Part shown: in pieces, positions 34,245 through 43,173 of the stretch
Position numbering within the stretch: the first letter of the stretch is position 1
How the letters are laid out: the number at the start of each line of letters is the position of its first letter
Assembly: GCF_027857615.1 (NCBI RefSeq)
Contig: NZ_JAQIFT010000061.1
Span: 124,001 to 188,000 of the forward strand
Reading direction: 5' to 3'
Length of the DNA stretch: 64,000 nucleotides
DNA from: Holtiella tumoricola
Lineage (GTDB): Bacteria; Bacillota; Clostridia; Lachnospirales; Cellulosilyticaceae
Translations under genes and position numbers: made by a program
The notes under the pieces: model-generated
Databases searched by the model: none
What the model saw: only the letters and a program-made list of their open reading frames with translations
What the model was told of the DNA's origin: nothing

Positions 34245-35957
34245 CTAAACTTGAAATCTTGATATAATACCTTGTACTTCTTGTACTAATCCAGCTTGTT
34301 CTTGTGCTGTCTGGGCAATTTGTTCTATAACTTGTACTGCTTCATTGCTATTATCTCTAACAGTTGTTATGCCTTCTGAAGATGTTTGAGCCATATTAGC
34401 AACATTTTGTATACCTTCGCTCACTTGTGATACGATTGCTGTAATCTCTTGACTCATTGCCGCTACATCTTCACTCATGGCATTCATAAACACACCATCT
34501 TGTTCATATTGATTACCTATTTTAACAAAGTTATAGAATTCTTCTTTTATTTCATCATTCATAAACTTAAGTAAGTTACTACTACTCTCTTCCATAAGAC
34601 CAAATGCACCCTGTACTTCCTCTATAGTTACTTTAACCTTCTGTACAGCTTCTTTAGATGCCTCTGCGAGTGTTCTTACTTCTTCTGCAACAACAGCAAA
34701 TCCTCTTCCGTGTTCTCCTGCTCTTGCCGCTTCAATTGCTGCATTTAAAGCAAGAAGATTCGTTTGAGCTGCAATATTTTCTATTGTTTCAGCCATATTT
34801 ACTATTTCACTTACCACCTTACCTTTTTGGGCAGCTTCTAGTATTTCTTTTTCTACATTATCATACAGACTGATCGTACGTTCAGTTACTGCTTTAATAT
34901 CTTCTTTGATTTGTACTGCTCTATTTTTAATTTGCTCTGAATTTATATTTCCTTCCATAGCTTTGTCTGCTAAGATGCCTATACTTGAATTGACTTCTTC
35001 TATAGACTGCGCTATTTGTTGTGTAGCATCATTTGTTCTTTCTGTCATTGCCTTAATTTCGTTGGTAGAACTATTAACTTCTTGGAACTGAGCTGTCATT
35101 TCCTCAGTTGCTGCAGACAATTCTTCACTTCCTGCACCTATATCAGACATTCCATTTTTAACTGTCATAATTAATTGTTTCATATTTTCTTGGGCATTAT
35201 TTAAGGATTTGCCTATCAATCCAAATTCATTATTTGTTTTCACCTCTATTGTCTGAGTAAGATTATATTCTGCTAATCGTTCTGACATCTCCATAATTTT
35301 ACGGAGAGAAGTTTTTATACTTATAATCATTAATACTGAGAATAGTATAGATGTAGCTATTGCTACTACTAAAATCATAATCGTTACCTGTACAGATTTT
35401 TGATAAATTTGTTGATTAGTAGCAACAGACTCTGCTGCCCATTGAACATTTAATTCAACCATTTTATCAATTTCAGCTATATTTTTTGCTAATGCTGCCT
35501 CATATTGAGGAAGCAAACTTGTAACCTTCTTCTCATCCCCTTGTTTTATTGCTTCAATAACTTCATCTCTACTATTTCTATATTTATTTAGCTCTTCTAA
35601 TATAGCTTCAAATTGTGCCTTATCTTCTTCACGATGTGCCCCTTGTCTATAACCCTCTACAGCTATTTCACTATTTCTTTTTATATTTTCTATTTCATCT
35701 AAAAGTTTTTCTGTAGTATGCTTATCTGTAGTAAGCATAAGCTTTTGTACATGGTCACGCATTTCTAACTGGATTTTTGCTAATTCTTGAATATGTACAA
35801 TCCCCTGCGTATTATCATAATACATCTCCCCTGCAGCATCGCTAATCTTTCTCATATTATTCATGGAAAGTAACCATATTGCCAACATCATAGTAATAAT
35901 TAAAGAAAAAATAAACACTAGTTGGAACGTTATCTTGATCTCTTTAATCTTTTTCAT
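34245..35957 (-). CDS. Methyl-accepting chemotaxis protein with four-helix-bundle sensor
   Basis: 570 aa. First membrane helix about 9-30, an extracytoplasmic helical sensor domain of the 4HB_MCP type (about 32-185), second helix about 186-212, a HAMP linker (about 213-265) and the signalling hairpin with tip QTNLLALNAAIEAARAGEHG and VVAEEVRTLAE. It should sense a small extracellular ligand and signal to CheA. It is transcribed alone from a promoter about 240 bp upstream, with a structured leader and a terminator hairpin before the coding region, suggesting control by attenuation. Confidence 0.93.
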   Translation of the reverse strand: MKKIKEIKITFQLVFIFSLIITMMLAIWLLSMNNMRKISDAAGEMYYDNTQGIVHIQELAKIQLEMRDHVQKLMLTTDKHTTEKLLDEIENIKRNSEIAVEGYRQGAHREEDKAQFEAILEELNKYRNSRDEVIEAIKQGDEKKVTSLLPQYEAALAKNIAEIDKMVELNVQWAAESVATNQQIYQKSVQVTIMILVVAIATSILFSVLMIISIKTSLRKIMEMSERLAEYNLTQTIEVKTNNEFGLIGKSLNNAQENMKQLIMTVKNGMSDIGAGSEELSAATEEMTAQFQEVNSSTNEIKAMTERTNDATQQIAQSIEEVNSSIGILADKAMEGNINSEQIKNRAVQIKEDIKAVTERTISLYDNVEKEILEAAQKGKVVSEIVNMAETIENIAAQTNLLALNAAIEAARAGEHGRGFAVVAEEVRTLAEASKEAVQKVKVTIEEVQGAFGLMEESSSNLLKFMNDEIKEEFYNFVKIGNQYEQDGVFMNAMSEDVAAMSQEITAIVSQVSEGIQNVANMAQTSSEGITTVRDNSNEAVQVIEQIAQTAQEQAGLVQEVQGIISRFQV

Positions 35958-36052
35958 AATTATTTCTCCTCTTTTAGTTGTTTATATGTTGCAGTAACTT
36001 CTTGTGTATACTCCTAGAGAGATGCTCTTTATACCTCCTTCGTTCTAGACTA

Positions 36053-36184
36053 AAAAAGACTCATGTATGGATAAACCATACATGAGTCTTGTTATTTAAG
36101 ACAAGCCAGGCTACATAACAGCCATGATGTTGAACTTGCCACTTATATTATAAGCCAACTACTCCCTCATGAAGCAACTACCTT
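36053..36184 (-). promoter_or_regulatory. Structured leader with terminator hairpin before the chemoreceptor gene
   Basis: Read on the minus strand, transcripts from the promoter at 36185-36213 start near 36178. Predicted elements: a hairpin CUUAU/AUAAG; a stem GGCAAG/CUUGUC enclosing GGCU/AGCC; then a perfect 15-bp hairpin AAGACTCATGTATGG / CCATACATGAGTCTT followed by TTTTTTAG, an intrinsic terminator (36053-36097). CATGAG near the 5' end is complementary to CTCATG of the terminator arm, a possible antiterminator. The chemoreceptor starts about 95 bp further on. I could not match a known riboswitch class. Alternatively this is a small RNA, or the terminator merely ends the upstream operon. 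Confidence 0.55.
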
Positions 36185-36213
36185 AGTATAAGACTTTGAT
36201 TATTCAAAGTCAA
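36185..36213 (-). promoter_or_regulatory. Promoter with palindromic spacer upstream of the chemoreceptor leader
   Basis: On the minus strand TTGACT, a 17-bp spacer and TATACT. The dyad GACTTTGA-ATAA-TCAAAGTC (36192-36211) has perfect 8-bp arms overlapping the -35 hexamer and spacer, where a repressor or activator could bind. The spacing is 17, so this is not a MerR-type promoter. Confidence 0.7.
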
Positions 36214-36270
36214 ATTATATCTATTTTAATATTTTTGGATATAAATTTATAAATATTTAACCCATCACTT

Positions 36271-37056
36271 TTACTCACCTACGAGTACTTTTACATAATC
36301 TCCACCTAATGCATAAATTTCTTTTAGTGCCTTCTTTAACGTAGCTGCTGATTCTACTTTAAAGCTCGCCTCTTGATGTGCATGTATGCTATGATTTTGT
36401 AATTGTACCAGTCCAATGAGTTCTTCTACTGTTATAGGCATTTCCTCAAAGGCTGTATAAATACATCCATATTGAAAGGCTTGATGGGTATCGCTTCCTC
36501 CTACCATTGGAAGATTCAATCTCGTTGCTAATTCACTAAGTTCTCGTCTTGCCTGTTCACCTTTTCCAGCATAATCTTTACCATTCAAATCTAAAAAGTA
36601 AAGTTGTTTTAATAAATGCTCAGGCAAGGTTGGAATGGCTCCTCCTTCTCTATAAGGATGCGCCCCCCCTAAGTACACATTAACCCCTTTTGCTTGCTCT
36701 AATAATTCTTCAAATGGAAGAAAGTTTTCCTTTGACTTATAAGGCTCTAATGCCCTATTGAAGGCTATAATATCCTCTATTTTCCCTAGAGCTAATATAT
36801 GGCCACCTTCTTGTATATCTATCTCCATACCCGGAAAAATCCTAAGTCCATTTATAACAAATGTATCTCCCTCTTGCGGATAATTTTCTCGAATATAGTT
36901 ATATACTTCTTCAAAGCCTAAGGTATTGAAGTGCTCCGTAATACAGATTGCATCTAAACCATTTTGTTTTGCCTCTCCAAAAAGCCAATCCGTATACTTA
37001 GATGCGAAAGGTAACTTTTTAGCTAGTTTTACGTGTGTATGAAAGTCTATTCTCAT
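36271..37056 (-). CDS. PHP-domain metal-dependent phosphoesterase
   Basis: 261 aa. PHP metal-binding motifs are visible: HTH at residues 6-8 (DFHTHVK), TEHFNTLG near 40, PGMEID near 75, GGAHPYREGG near 130 and GGSDTHQ near 175. Such domains hydrolyse phosphoesters with two or three metal ions. It is the last gene of the ECF transporter operon, 3 bp after ecfT, with TAGGAG before the ATG. A link to the imported substrate (dephosphorylation or salvage) is suggested by position only. Confidence 0.85.
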   Translation of the reverse strand: MRIDFHTHVKLAKKLPFASKYTDWLFGEAKQNGLDAICITEHFNTLGFEEVYNYIRENYPQEGDTFVINGLRIFPGMEIDIQEGGHILALGKIEDIIAFNRALEPYKSKENFLPFEELLEQAKGVNVYLGGAHPYREGGAIPTLPEHLLKQLYFLDLNGKDYAGKGEQARRELSELATRLNLPMVGGSDTHQAFQYGCIYTAFEEMPITVEELIGLVQLQNHSIHAHQEASFKVESAATLKKALKEIYALGGDYVKVLVGE

Positions 37057-37059
37057 GCC

Positions 37060-37890
37060 TTATGCTCCTATTCCCATTGCTATAAAAGTAATACTTATTA
37101 CATAAAAAATTGAAATCCCTGCAAATGCTACATCTCTTTGTGTAAACTTTAGTACAGAAAGCTTCATTTTTTTAACTCTTGGATTACTTGTCGCATAGCG
37201 ATACCCTTTTACTTCTAATGCTTCTACAGTTGTTCTTGAACATTTAGCAGTATTTAGCATAAGTGGATAGAACGCTAAAATAATAATTTTAACTTGATAA
37301 ATCAAGTACTTAACTTTCCCCTTAAATCCTGTTTTATCTGGTGACATTCCTCTTAATCTACAAGATAATAAGATATTTTGGAACTGCTCCATTAAAATTG
37401 GTAATATACGATACGCAAAAGAAATACTAAATGAAAGTTGATCTGGGCATCCAAAATATAAAAGCCCATTAGATAATTTATCTGGATCTAACCCTGAAAA
37501 TACCGTAATTGATGCCAGTGAGACAACTGCTACCTTTAAGGTAAGTACAAGAAGCGGAACAACTGTACTCATGTTACCTCCAAAGAATAGCGACACAAAC
37601 AGTAAATAACCTGATTGTGTAAATATCCCTACACAAAACAGGAAAAGTACCAATGGTGCTATCTTCGCAAGTTTTGTTGTAACAGCTACAAATAAGAATA
37701 AACCTAGTAACATATAAACGTTATCAATAAACCAAGGTACCACCCCAAAGAAAAGGTACCATACAAGTAATGTTCTTGGGTCTAATAGTGCAATAGGTGT
37801 GTCATCATTTCCATAAGCATTTTTGTATACTTGATTACGTAAGTAATCTATTGAAACCTTATCTACAATACTCTCAGCTAACTTGGCCAT
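37060..37890 (-). CDS. ecfT: Energy-coupling factor transporter transmembrane protein (EcfT/CbiQ type)
   Basis: 276 aa with about five hydrophobic helices and the two Ala-Arg-Gly-type coupling motifs represented by CRLRGMSPDK and TVEALEVKGYRY, which contact the ATPases. It forms the scaffold of an ECF importer with the ATPase and S component encoded just upstream. AAAGGGGG precedes the ATG, which overlaps the ATPase gene by 17 bp. The short distance to all partners suggests a dedicated (group I) ECF system rather than a shared module. Confidence 0.88.
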   Translation of the reverse strand: MAKLAESIVDKVSIDYLRNQVYKNAYGNDDTPIALLDPRTLLVWYLFFGVVPWFIDNVYMLLGLFLFVAVTTKLAKIAPLVLFLFCVGIFTQSGYLLFVSLFFGGNMSTVVPLLVLTLKVAVVSLASITVFSGLDPDKLSNGLLYFGCPDQLSFSISFAYRILPILMEQFQNILLSCRLRGMSPDKTGFKGKVKYLIYQVKIIILAFYPLMLNTAKCSRTTVEALEVKGYRYATSNPRVKKMKLSVLKFTQRDVAFAGISIFYVISITFIAMGIGA

Positions 37891-39574
37891 AATTAACCCC
37901 CTTTACAAACTCTTCTACTGTGAAACAAGATGCCTTAGGATCAAGTTCCTTACCCATTCGATAGATTTCTGGTGGTACAATCCCTACCTTATTGCATATG
38001 TAACTATTCTCAAATACTTCTTCGCGTGGTCCGTCCATCATAATTTGCCCTCTTGAAAGTACAATGATTCTATCTGCCCATTCAGATACAAGCTGCATAT
38101 CATGTGTTGCAATGATTGCTGTTTCTACCACATCTTTTAGTCGTTCTAAAGTTCTCATAATCTCTTTACGTGTTGCAATATCTAGATTTGCTGTTGGTTC
38201 ATCTAATAAGAGTACAGATGGATTAAGTGCAATCCCAACAGCCAAAGAAGCTCTTCTCATTTGCCCACCAGATAACAAACGCCCATCTCTTTCCCTTAGT
38301 TCATTGAGATTGAATAAACGCATTAACTCTTCAGTACGTTCTTCATAGGCCGGTATTTTTCTTACCTTCATAGAATAAGCAATGTCTTGTTCTATAGAGT
38401 CTTTGATGAACATTTCTTCTGGATTTTGATAGACAAGGGATACCTTTTGGAATAGTGCTTCTGGGGTGGTCTTTTTAGTAGACTGCCCATATACAAACAC
38501 CTCCCCTTCCGTAGGTTTTAACAATCCTGTCATCAGTTTCATAAGTGTAGATTTTCCTGCTCCATTAGAACCTATTAAAGCAATCTTTTCCCCTCTTTTT
38601 ATATCCAGTGAAAACTGAGATAAGATACGAGGTTTCTCCCCTTTAATTGCTCTATAATCTACAGATACATTTTGAAGTGAAATAATGGTTTCCCCTTTAT
38701 CCTCTTTTATCTCTTCTACTTGATTACTAAAACTTTTCCCTTTTAGCTGTTCAAAAAAGTCATTACCTTCTTCTACTGTTGTTGGCAAAAGTCCGCTTGA
38801 TGTCACTAAGCCTTCTTCCCTAAGCTTTTTAGCTGCTAATGTGATTTGAGGTGGGAAGATATCACATGCTTCTAGCTCCTCTACACGTGTTAAAGCTTCT
38901 CGTGTTGGTAACTTCCAAACAACCTCTCCCTTATTCATCATCATAACATTTTGACAGTACTCAGCAATAAACTCCGTATGATGCTCAATAACAATAATTG
39001 TTTTATTATGAACTTGGTTCAGGTACTTAAGCACTTCATAAGTTTGCTGGGCATGCTTAGGATCTAGTTGAGCAATAGGTTCATCTAATACAATAACCTC
39101 CGGTTGAAGTGCCATGACACTTGCCAATGCAAGTAAATGCTTTTGCCCTCCTGAAAGTTGCCACACATAATCTTGTTCCTTTTCATCTAATCCAATTAAT
39201 TTAAGTGCACGTCTTGCTCTTAACTCATAGTCTTCCATTGCATAGTTTAAACATGCAAAAGAAGCATCATCTAATACAGTTGGTCTTACGATTTGATTTT
39301 CAAAATCTTGATAGACATATCCTACATTTTGGGATAATTGCCCTATCTCTTCATTGAGAGTATTTAATCCTGCTACTTCTACAGTTCCTTCAAAGTCCCC
39401 TACTATAAAATGAGGAATAACCCCATTGAATGTCTTACATAATGTTGACTTACCACATCCATTACTTCCTATAATAGCTAAGAAATCTCCCTTTTCTACT
39501 TCCAAAGAGATATTCTTAAGTATAGGAGCCTCAGCTCCTGGATAAGTAAAAGTCAAATTTTCAATCTTAATCAA
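37874..39574 (-). CDS. Fused double ECF transporter ATPase (EcfA-EcfA' type)
   Basis: 566 aa with two complete ABC domains in one chain. Domain 1: Walker A GSNGCGKST, signature LSGGQKHLLALAS, Walker B VIVLDEPIAQLDP. Domain 2 (from about 305): GSNGAGKST, LLSGGQMRRASLAVG, VLLLDEPTANLD. Both appear catalytically intact. In most ECF systems the two ATPases are separate proteins. TTG at 39574 gives the usual MIKIENLTFTYPG start with GGAAGTGG upstream; a GTG at 39583 is the alternative. It overlaps the S-component gene end and the ecfT start. Confidence 0.9.
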   Translation of the reverse strand: MIKIENLTFTYPGAEAPILKNISLEVEKGDFLAIIGSNGCGKSTLCKTFNGVIPHFIVGDFEGTVEVAGLNTLNEEIGQLSQNVGYVYQDFENQIVRPTVLDDASFACLNYAMEDYELRARRALKLIGLDEKEQDYVWQLSGGQKHLLALASVMALQPEVIVLDEPIAQLDPKHAQQTYEVLKYLNQVHNKTIIVIEHHTEFIAEYCQNVMMMNKGEVVWKLPTREALTRVEELEACDIFPPQITLAAKKLREEGLVTSSGLLPTTVEEGNDFFEQLKGKSFSNQVEEIKEDKGETIISLQNVSVDYRAIKGEKPRILSQFSLDIKRGEKIALIGSNGAGKSTLMKLMTGLLKPTEGEVFVYGQSTKKTTPEALFQKVSLVYQNPEEMFIKDSIEQDIAYSMKVRKIPAYEERTEELMRLFNLNELRERDGRLLSGGQMRRASLAVGIALNPSVLLLDEPTANLDIATRKEIMRTLERLKDVVETAIIATHDMQLVSEWADRIIVLSRGQIMMDGPREEVFENSYICNKVGIVPPEIYRMGKELDPKASCFTVEEFVKGVNYGQVS

Positions 39575-40436
39575 TCTGTCCACTTCCTTGTTCTGTCTGA
39601 TTCATTGCCGCTCTTTTTTTCATAAAGTTAAATATAAGTAATGCTATAACGAGAGCTGCAAGCATACTTATCCCCACTGCGCCCATACTTTCTGCCCACT
39701 CAGCTTCCCAATCAATAAAATTAATACCCACTTCTGACATAAATTCAAATAATACTGCCCCAACAAATCCCACTATACTTAAAATGACTACTTTAGCACT
39801 AAATACTTTATCTTCACCTAAAACAGTATTTTTATCTCTAGGTTTCATACCTAAAAGTGGTTCGATTTTTCTATAAAGTCTAGGTACTAAGTAAAGTGTT
39901 GGGAGTAAACAGAATAAGATGCCTGAGAATAGCACATCGTTTAAAAAGGCAAATCCTTCTGTAAAGAATACACTCTCTGGTAATCCCGCTACTGCTTCAA
40001 AACTTTCTACTGCAAATTGAACTTTTAAGATATCTACTGCACATCCCATAGCTTGTTGAACAACAACACCTGTTAATGCTGCGATCCCTACCATTTTTCT
40101 ATTAAGAGGGTCTTTTACCATTCTTCCTGCAATATAAATTCCAATGGTTAAAGTTAAGAACTTTTCTAACTCACCAACTCCACCAAATTGTCCTAACATA
40201 ATTTCACTAAATACAATTTCCCCTGTGGCTGCACCTAATGCTGCTGAAAGTGGATCAAATAACATGGCTAACACTAAAGGAATAAATAAGAAGTATTCTA
40301 CTGAGAATTCTACAATTCCTACTTGGAACTTAGGAATAAGCTCTGTTAGTAACGTTGCCAATCCATATAAAGACATAGATAGAACAAATATCATCATTTT
40401 CTGTGATTGCGTAATTGTTTTCATTTTATTTTTCAT
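39567..40436 (-). CDS. ECF transporter substrate-binding membrane (S) component
   Basis: 289 aa from the ATG at 40436 (GGAGG 11 nt upstream; a longer frame to 40472 contains that site and is unlikely). About seven hydrophobic helices with SVEYFLFIPLVLAMLFDPLS and AALGAATGEIVFSEIML typical of ECF S components of the large uncharacterised type. It is longer than the usual 180-200 aa because of an extra C-terminal helical part (about 205-280). Substrate cannot be inferred; no vitamin-biosynthesis gene or known riboswitch lies upstream. Confidence 0.82.
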   Translation of the reverse strand: MKNKMKTITQSQKMMIFVLSMSLYGLATLLTELIPKFQVGIVEFSVEYFLFIPLVLAMLFDPLSAALGAATGEIVFSEIMLGQFGGVGELEKFLTLTIGIYIAGRMVKDPLNRKMVGIAALTGVVVQQAMGCAVDILKVQFAVESFEAVAGLPESVFFTEGFAFLNDVLFSGILFCLLPTLYLVPRLYRKIEPLLGMKPRDKNTVLGEDKVFSAKVVILSIVGFVGAVLFEFMSEVGINFIDWEAEWAESMGAVGISMLAALVIALLIFNFMKKRAAMNQTEQGSGQID

Positions 40437-40595
40437 GAATACTAAAACCTCCAAATGTATTTTTTTCTTCAAGCAAAATCATATCATCATTTCAGAATAG
40501 TTTAGTTAAATTCATGTAAAATAGCCGTAAAGTTTTAAAATTTAATGTAAAATTTAAGTTTTCAATCTTTTTATTTATAATTTTTAAATCTCTCA

Positions 40596-40626
40596 TTGAC
40601 TTAGAGTACACTCTAAGTCTTATACT
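40596..40626 (+). promoter_or_regulatory. MerR-type promoter with 19-bp spacer before the alcohol dehydrogenase gene
   Basis: TTGACT and TATACT are separated by 19 bp, too long for unaided RNA polymerase and diagnostic of MerR-family activation. The spacer is filled by the dyad GACTTAGAGT-AC-ACTCTAAGTC (40598-40619, perfect 10-bp arms). MerR proteins untwist such promoters when activated. The arrangement resembles that reported for the aldehyde-responsive AdhR/NmlR branch. The regulator gene is not in this window. Confidence 0.8.
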
Positions 40627-40676
40627 ATATTTAACTCTGAAAATTTAATACAAATCAAAAATATGGAGGATACAAA

Positions 40677-41846
40677 ATGGGTTTTAATTATTACATTCCA
40701 ACTAAAATTTTATTCGGGCAAGGCAAATTAAACGAACTAGGTAATCAAAGCTTACCTGGAAAACGAGCTTTAATTGTTACCTCTAGCGGTACATCCGTTA
40801 TTAAATATGGTTATTTGGATAGAGTAAAAGAACAATTAGAAAAAGCTGGCGTATCTTCTATTGTATTTAATAAAATTCTACCTAATCCTATCAAGGAGCA
40901 TGTGATGGAAGGTGCTGCTCTTGCAAAAGCTGAAAGCATCGACTTTGTTGTAGGTTTAGGTGGGGGTAGTAGTATAGACGCAGCAAAAGCCATTGCTGTT
41001 ATGGCAACTAATGACGGTGACTACTGGGATTATATATCTGGCGGTACAGGTAAAGGACTCCCTGTTCCAAACGATCCACTTCCTATTGTCGCTATTACAA
41101 CAACAGCTGGTACAGGTACAGAAGCTGACCCTTGGACTGTAACCACTAAATCTGAAACTAACGAAAAAATAGGTTTTGGTTATGATAAGACCTTCCCTGT
41201 TTTATCTATCGTAGATCCAGAACTTATGCTCACTGTTCCTAAATTCCTTACAGCTTATCAAGGTTTTGACGCCCTCTTCCATAGTACAGAAGGGTATCTT
41301 AATACAACCAGCTATGTCATGAGTGATATGTACGCTCTAAAAGCTATTGAACTTATTGGCAAAAGCCTTGCTACAGCAGTACAAGATGGCAGCAATATAG
41401 AAGCACGTGAAAACGTTGCACTCGCTAACACCTTAGCTGGTATGGTTGAATCTACATCTGGATGTACTTCTGAGCACAGTATGGCTCATGCCCTTAGTGC
41501 TTATCATCCAAGTTTTGAACATGGTGCTGCACTTATCAGTATCAGTGTGGCTTACTATACACACTTTGCTAAAAGTGGAAAATGTGATGACCGCATGATT
41601 GATATGGCAAGAGCACTAGGTAACAAAAATGCCACATCTCCTATGGATTTTGTAGAAGCACTTAAAGCACTTCAGGTTGCTTGCGATGTTGCAGACATTA
41701 AAATGAGTGACTACGATGTGTCTTACGAAGAACTCCCTACTCTAGTAGACAATGCAGTAGATACGATGGGTGGCCTCTTTGCAGTTGACCCTACCCCACT
41801 TAGTAAAAAAGATGTTTTAGCTATTTTACAAGCATCTTATAAATAA
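40677..41846 (+). CDS. Iron-containing alcohol dehydrogenase
   Basis: 389 aa, group III Fe-ADH of the butanol-dehydrogenase type. NAD(P)-binding GLGGGSSIDAAKAIA near residue 95, TTAGTGTEADPWTVTT, and metal ligands in FDALFHSTEGYLN and CTSEHSMAHALSAYHPSFEHG. It reduces aldehydes or oxidises alcohols with NAD(P)H. TGGAGGA precedes the ATG. It is monocistronic under a MerR-type promoter, which fits aldehyde detoxification rather than main-line fermentation. Confidence 0.92.
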   Translation: MGFNYYIPTKILFGQGKLNELGNQSLPGKRALIVTSSGTSVIKYGYLDRVKEQLEKAGVSSIVFNKILPNPIKEHVMEGAALAKAESIDFVVGLGGGSSIDAAKAIAVMATNDGDYWDYISGGTGKGLPVPNDPLPIVAITTTAGTGTEADPWTVTTKSETNEKIGFGYDKTFPVLSIVDPELMLTVPKFLTAYQGFDALFHSTEGYLNTTSYVMSDMYALKAIELIGKSLATAVQDGSNIEARENVALANTLAGMVESTSGCTSEHSMAHALSAYHPSFEHGAALISISVAYYTHFAKSGKCDDRMIDMARALGNKNATSPMDFVEALKALQVACDVADIKMSDYDVSYEELPTLVDNAVDTMGGLFAVDPTPLSKKDVLAILQASYK

Positions 41847-41855
41847 ACTTATTTT

Positions 41856-41925
41856 ATAAGAAACAAAGGCCTAGAATTATTTTTATATTATAATTCTAGG
41901 CCTTTGTTTCTTATATATTTTTTTA
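41856..41925. terminator. Strong terminator after the alcohol dehydrogenase gene
   Basis: A perfect stem of about 25 bp (ATAAGAAACAAAGGCCTAGA and onward, paired with its complement ending GTTTCTTAT) has a short AT loop and is followed by ATATTTTTTT. It also faces the converging GH88 gene. Confidence 0.92.
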
Positions 41926-41991
41926 GCTTTATATATTGGTTTTACTTTTGTACACTAATTTTCCTTATAATATATATCAATAAAATTCAAA

Positions 41992-43161
41992 TTACCAATA
42001 GAGCTCCCAATCCTTTGCCATACGAATAAGTGCTTCACAATAGAAATAGTCTCCCCATGTGTTGCATTCATCTACTCCTCTATTGGTACAGCCATTAAAT
42101 TCAGAGTCTCTTGCATATGTACTATGTAAAAGTTGCCCATTTGAAATATGACTATCTTGAACAGAATAGTTATTAATTAAAGATTTTAAAATTTTCTTTG
42201 CTATGCTTATATAATACTCTGCATCCTCTTGTTCTAAGTATTTAGCCATTTCTAGCATTCCACATACTGCTATTGCGGCAGATGAAGCATCCCTTGGTTC
42301 TGTTGAACCATCTGTAAAGTCAAAATCCCAATAAGGTACTAAATCATTAGGCAAACTACTAATAAAGAAATCAGTAATCTTTTTAAAGGTATCTATATAC
42401 TCAGGGTTACGTGTATACTTATAACTTAGTGCTACACCATATACCCCCCAAGCTTGTCCTCTTGCCCATACAGATCCATCTCTATTTCCTTGGAATGTTA
42501 CACCATATGTAGGTTCACCTGTTTCTTTATTAAAGAAATGTGTATGATAAGTAGAATAATCTGGCCTCATAATTACCTTAAGTGAAGTTGTAATATGAGC
42601 CTTCGCAACATTTGCATATTTTTCATCACCTGTTACCTCTGTTGCCCAATATAAAAGAGGAAGATTCAATAAGCAATCTATAATTAGTCTATAGTTATCC
42701 TCTGCTCCTAATTCTCCCCAAGCTTGTATAAAGCCTCCAACTTCTTGGAATCTAGAAATAAGGTTATCTGCTGCTAACAATGCTGCTTTTTTCCCTTTTT
42801 CAGACCCTACAAGTTTATATGCTGCTACACATGAAAGAGAGTATAAAAATCCCATATCATGATGATTCACCATCACACGTTTCTCTATTCTCTCTAGAAA
42901 GCTCTCCACCTGCTCTAAGGCTACTTTTTTAAACAATTCATCTCCTGTTAATTCATAAGCGATCCATACTTCTCCTGTATAAAATCCCTCTGTCCAATCA
43001 AAGTTATCTGTTCCTACATAAAAATTATCTGTGCTATTACAAGACTTAAACTTATTCCCTAATTGTTCAATTGCACTTCTTGTTTGTTTCACGCTATTAT
43101 TAATAGCTTGTTCTATTTCTTGTGCTGTAACTTCTTCATATGTTTCATATAATTTTCTCAT
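41992..43161 (-). CDS. GH88 unsaturated glucuronyl hydrolase
   Basis: 389 aa, the usual size. An (alpha/alpha)6 barrel with two catalytic Asp: Asp102 in VNHHDMGFLY and Asp162 in LIIDCLLNLPLL. DGSVWARGQAWGVYG and DASSAAIAVCGMLEM are family motifs. It hydrates the delta-4,5-unsaturated uronic acid left at the end of chondroitin, hyaluronan or heparin fragments by lyases, releasing 5-keto-uronate and the hexosamine. No signal peptide, so it works inside the cell. AGAGGGAG precedes the ATG. It is last in the operon after PL8 and the two permeases, with a gap of 12 bp. Confidence 0.93.
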   Translation of the reverse strand: MRKLYETYEEVTAQEIEQAINNSVKQTRSAIEQLGNKFKSCNSTDNFYVGTDNFDWTEGFYTGEVWIAYELTGDELFKKVALEQVESFLERIEKRVMVNHHDMGFLYSLSCVAAYKLVGSEKGKKAALLAADNLISRFQEVGGFIQAWGELGAEDNYRLIIDCLLNLPLLYWATEVTGDEKYANVAKAHITTSLKVIMRPDYSTYHTHFFNKETGEPTYGVTFQGNRDGSVWARGQAWGVYGVALSYKYTRNPEYIDTFKKITDFFISSLPNDLVPYWDFDFTDGSTEPRDASSAAIAVCGMLEMAKYLEQEDAEYYISIAKKILKSLINNYSVQDSHISNGQLLHSTYARDSEFNGCTNRGVDECNTWGDYFYCEALIRMAKDWELYW

Positions 43162-43173
43162 CGCTTTCTCCCT

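Noticed and set aside
36053..36184. Assignment of the chemoreceptor leader to the c-di-GMP, yybP-ykoY or THF riboswitch class
   Set aside because: Only a short GGGAGTAG-like string agrees with the last two; the other conserved segments and the junction layout do not.
36192..36211. FNR/CRP site in the chemoreceptor promoter
   Set aside because: Half-sites TTGA and TCAA are 4 bp apart instead of 6.
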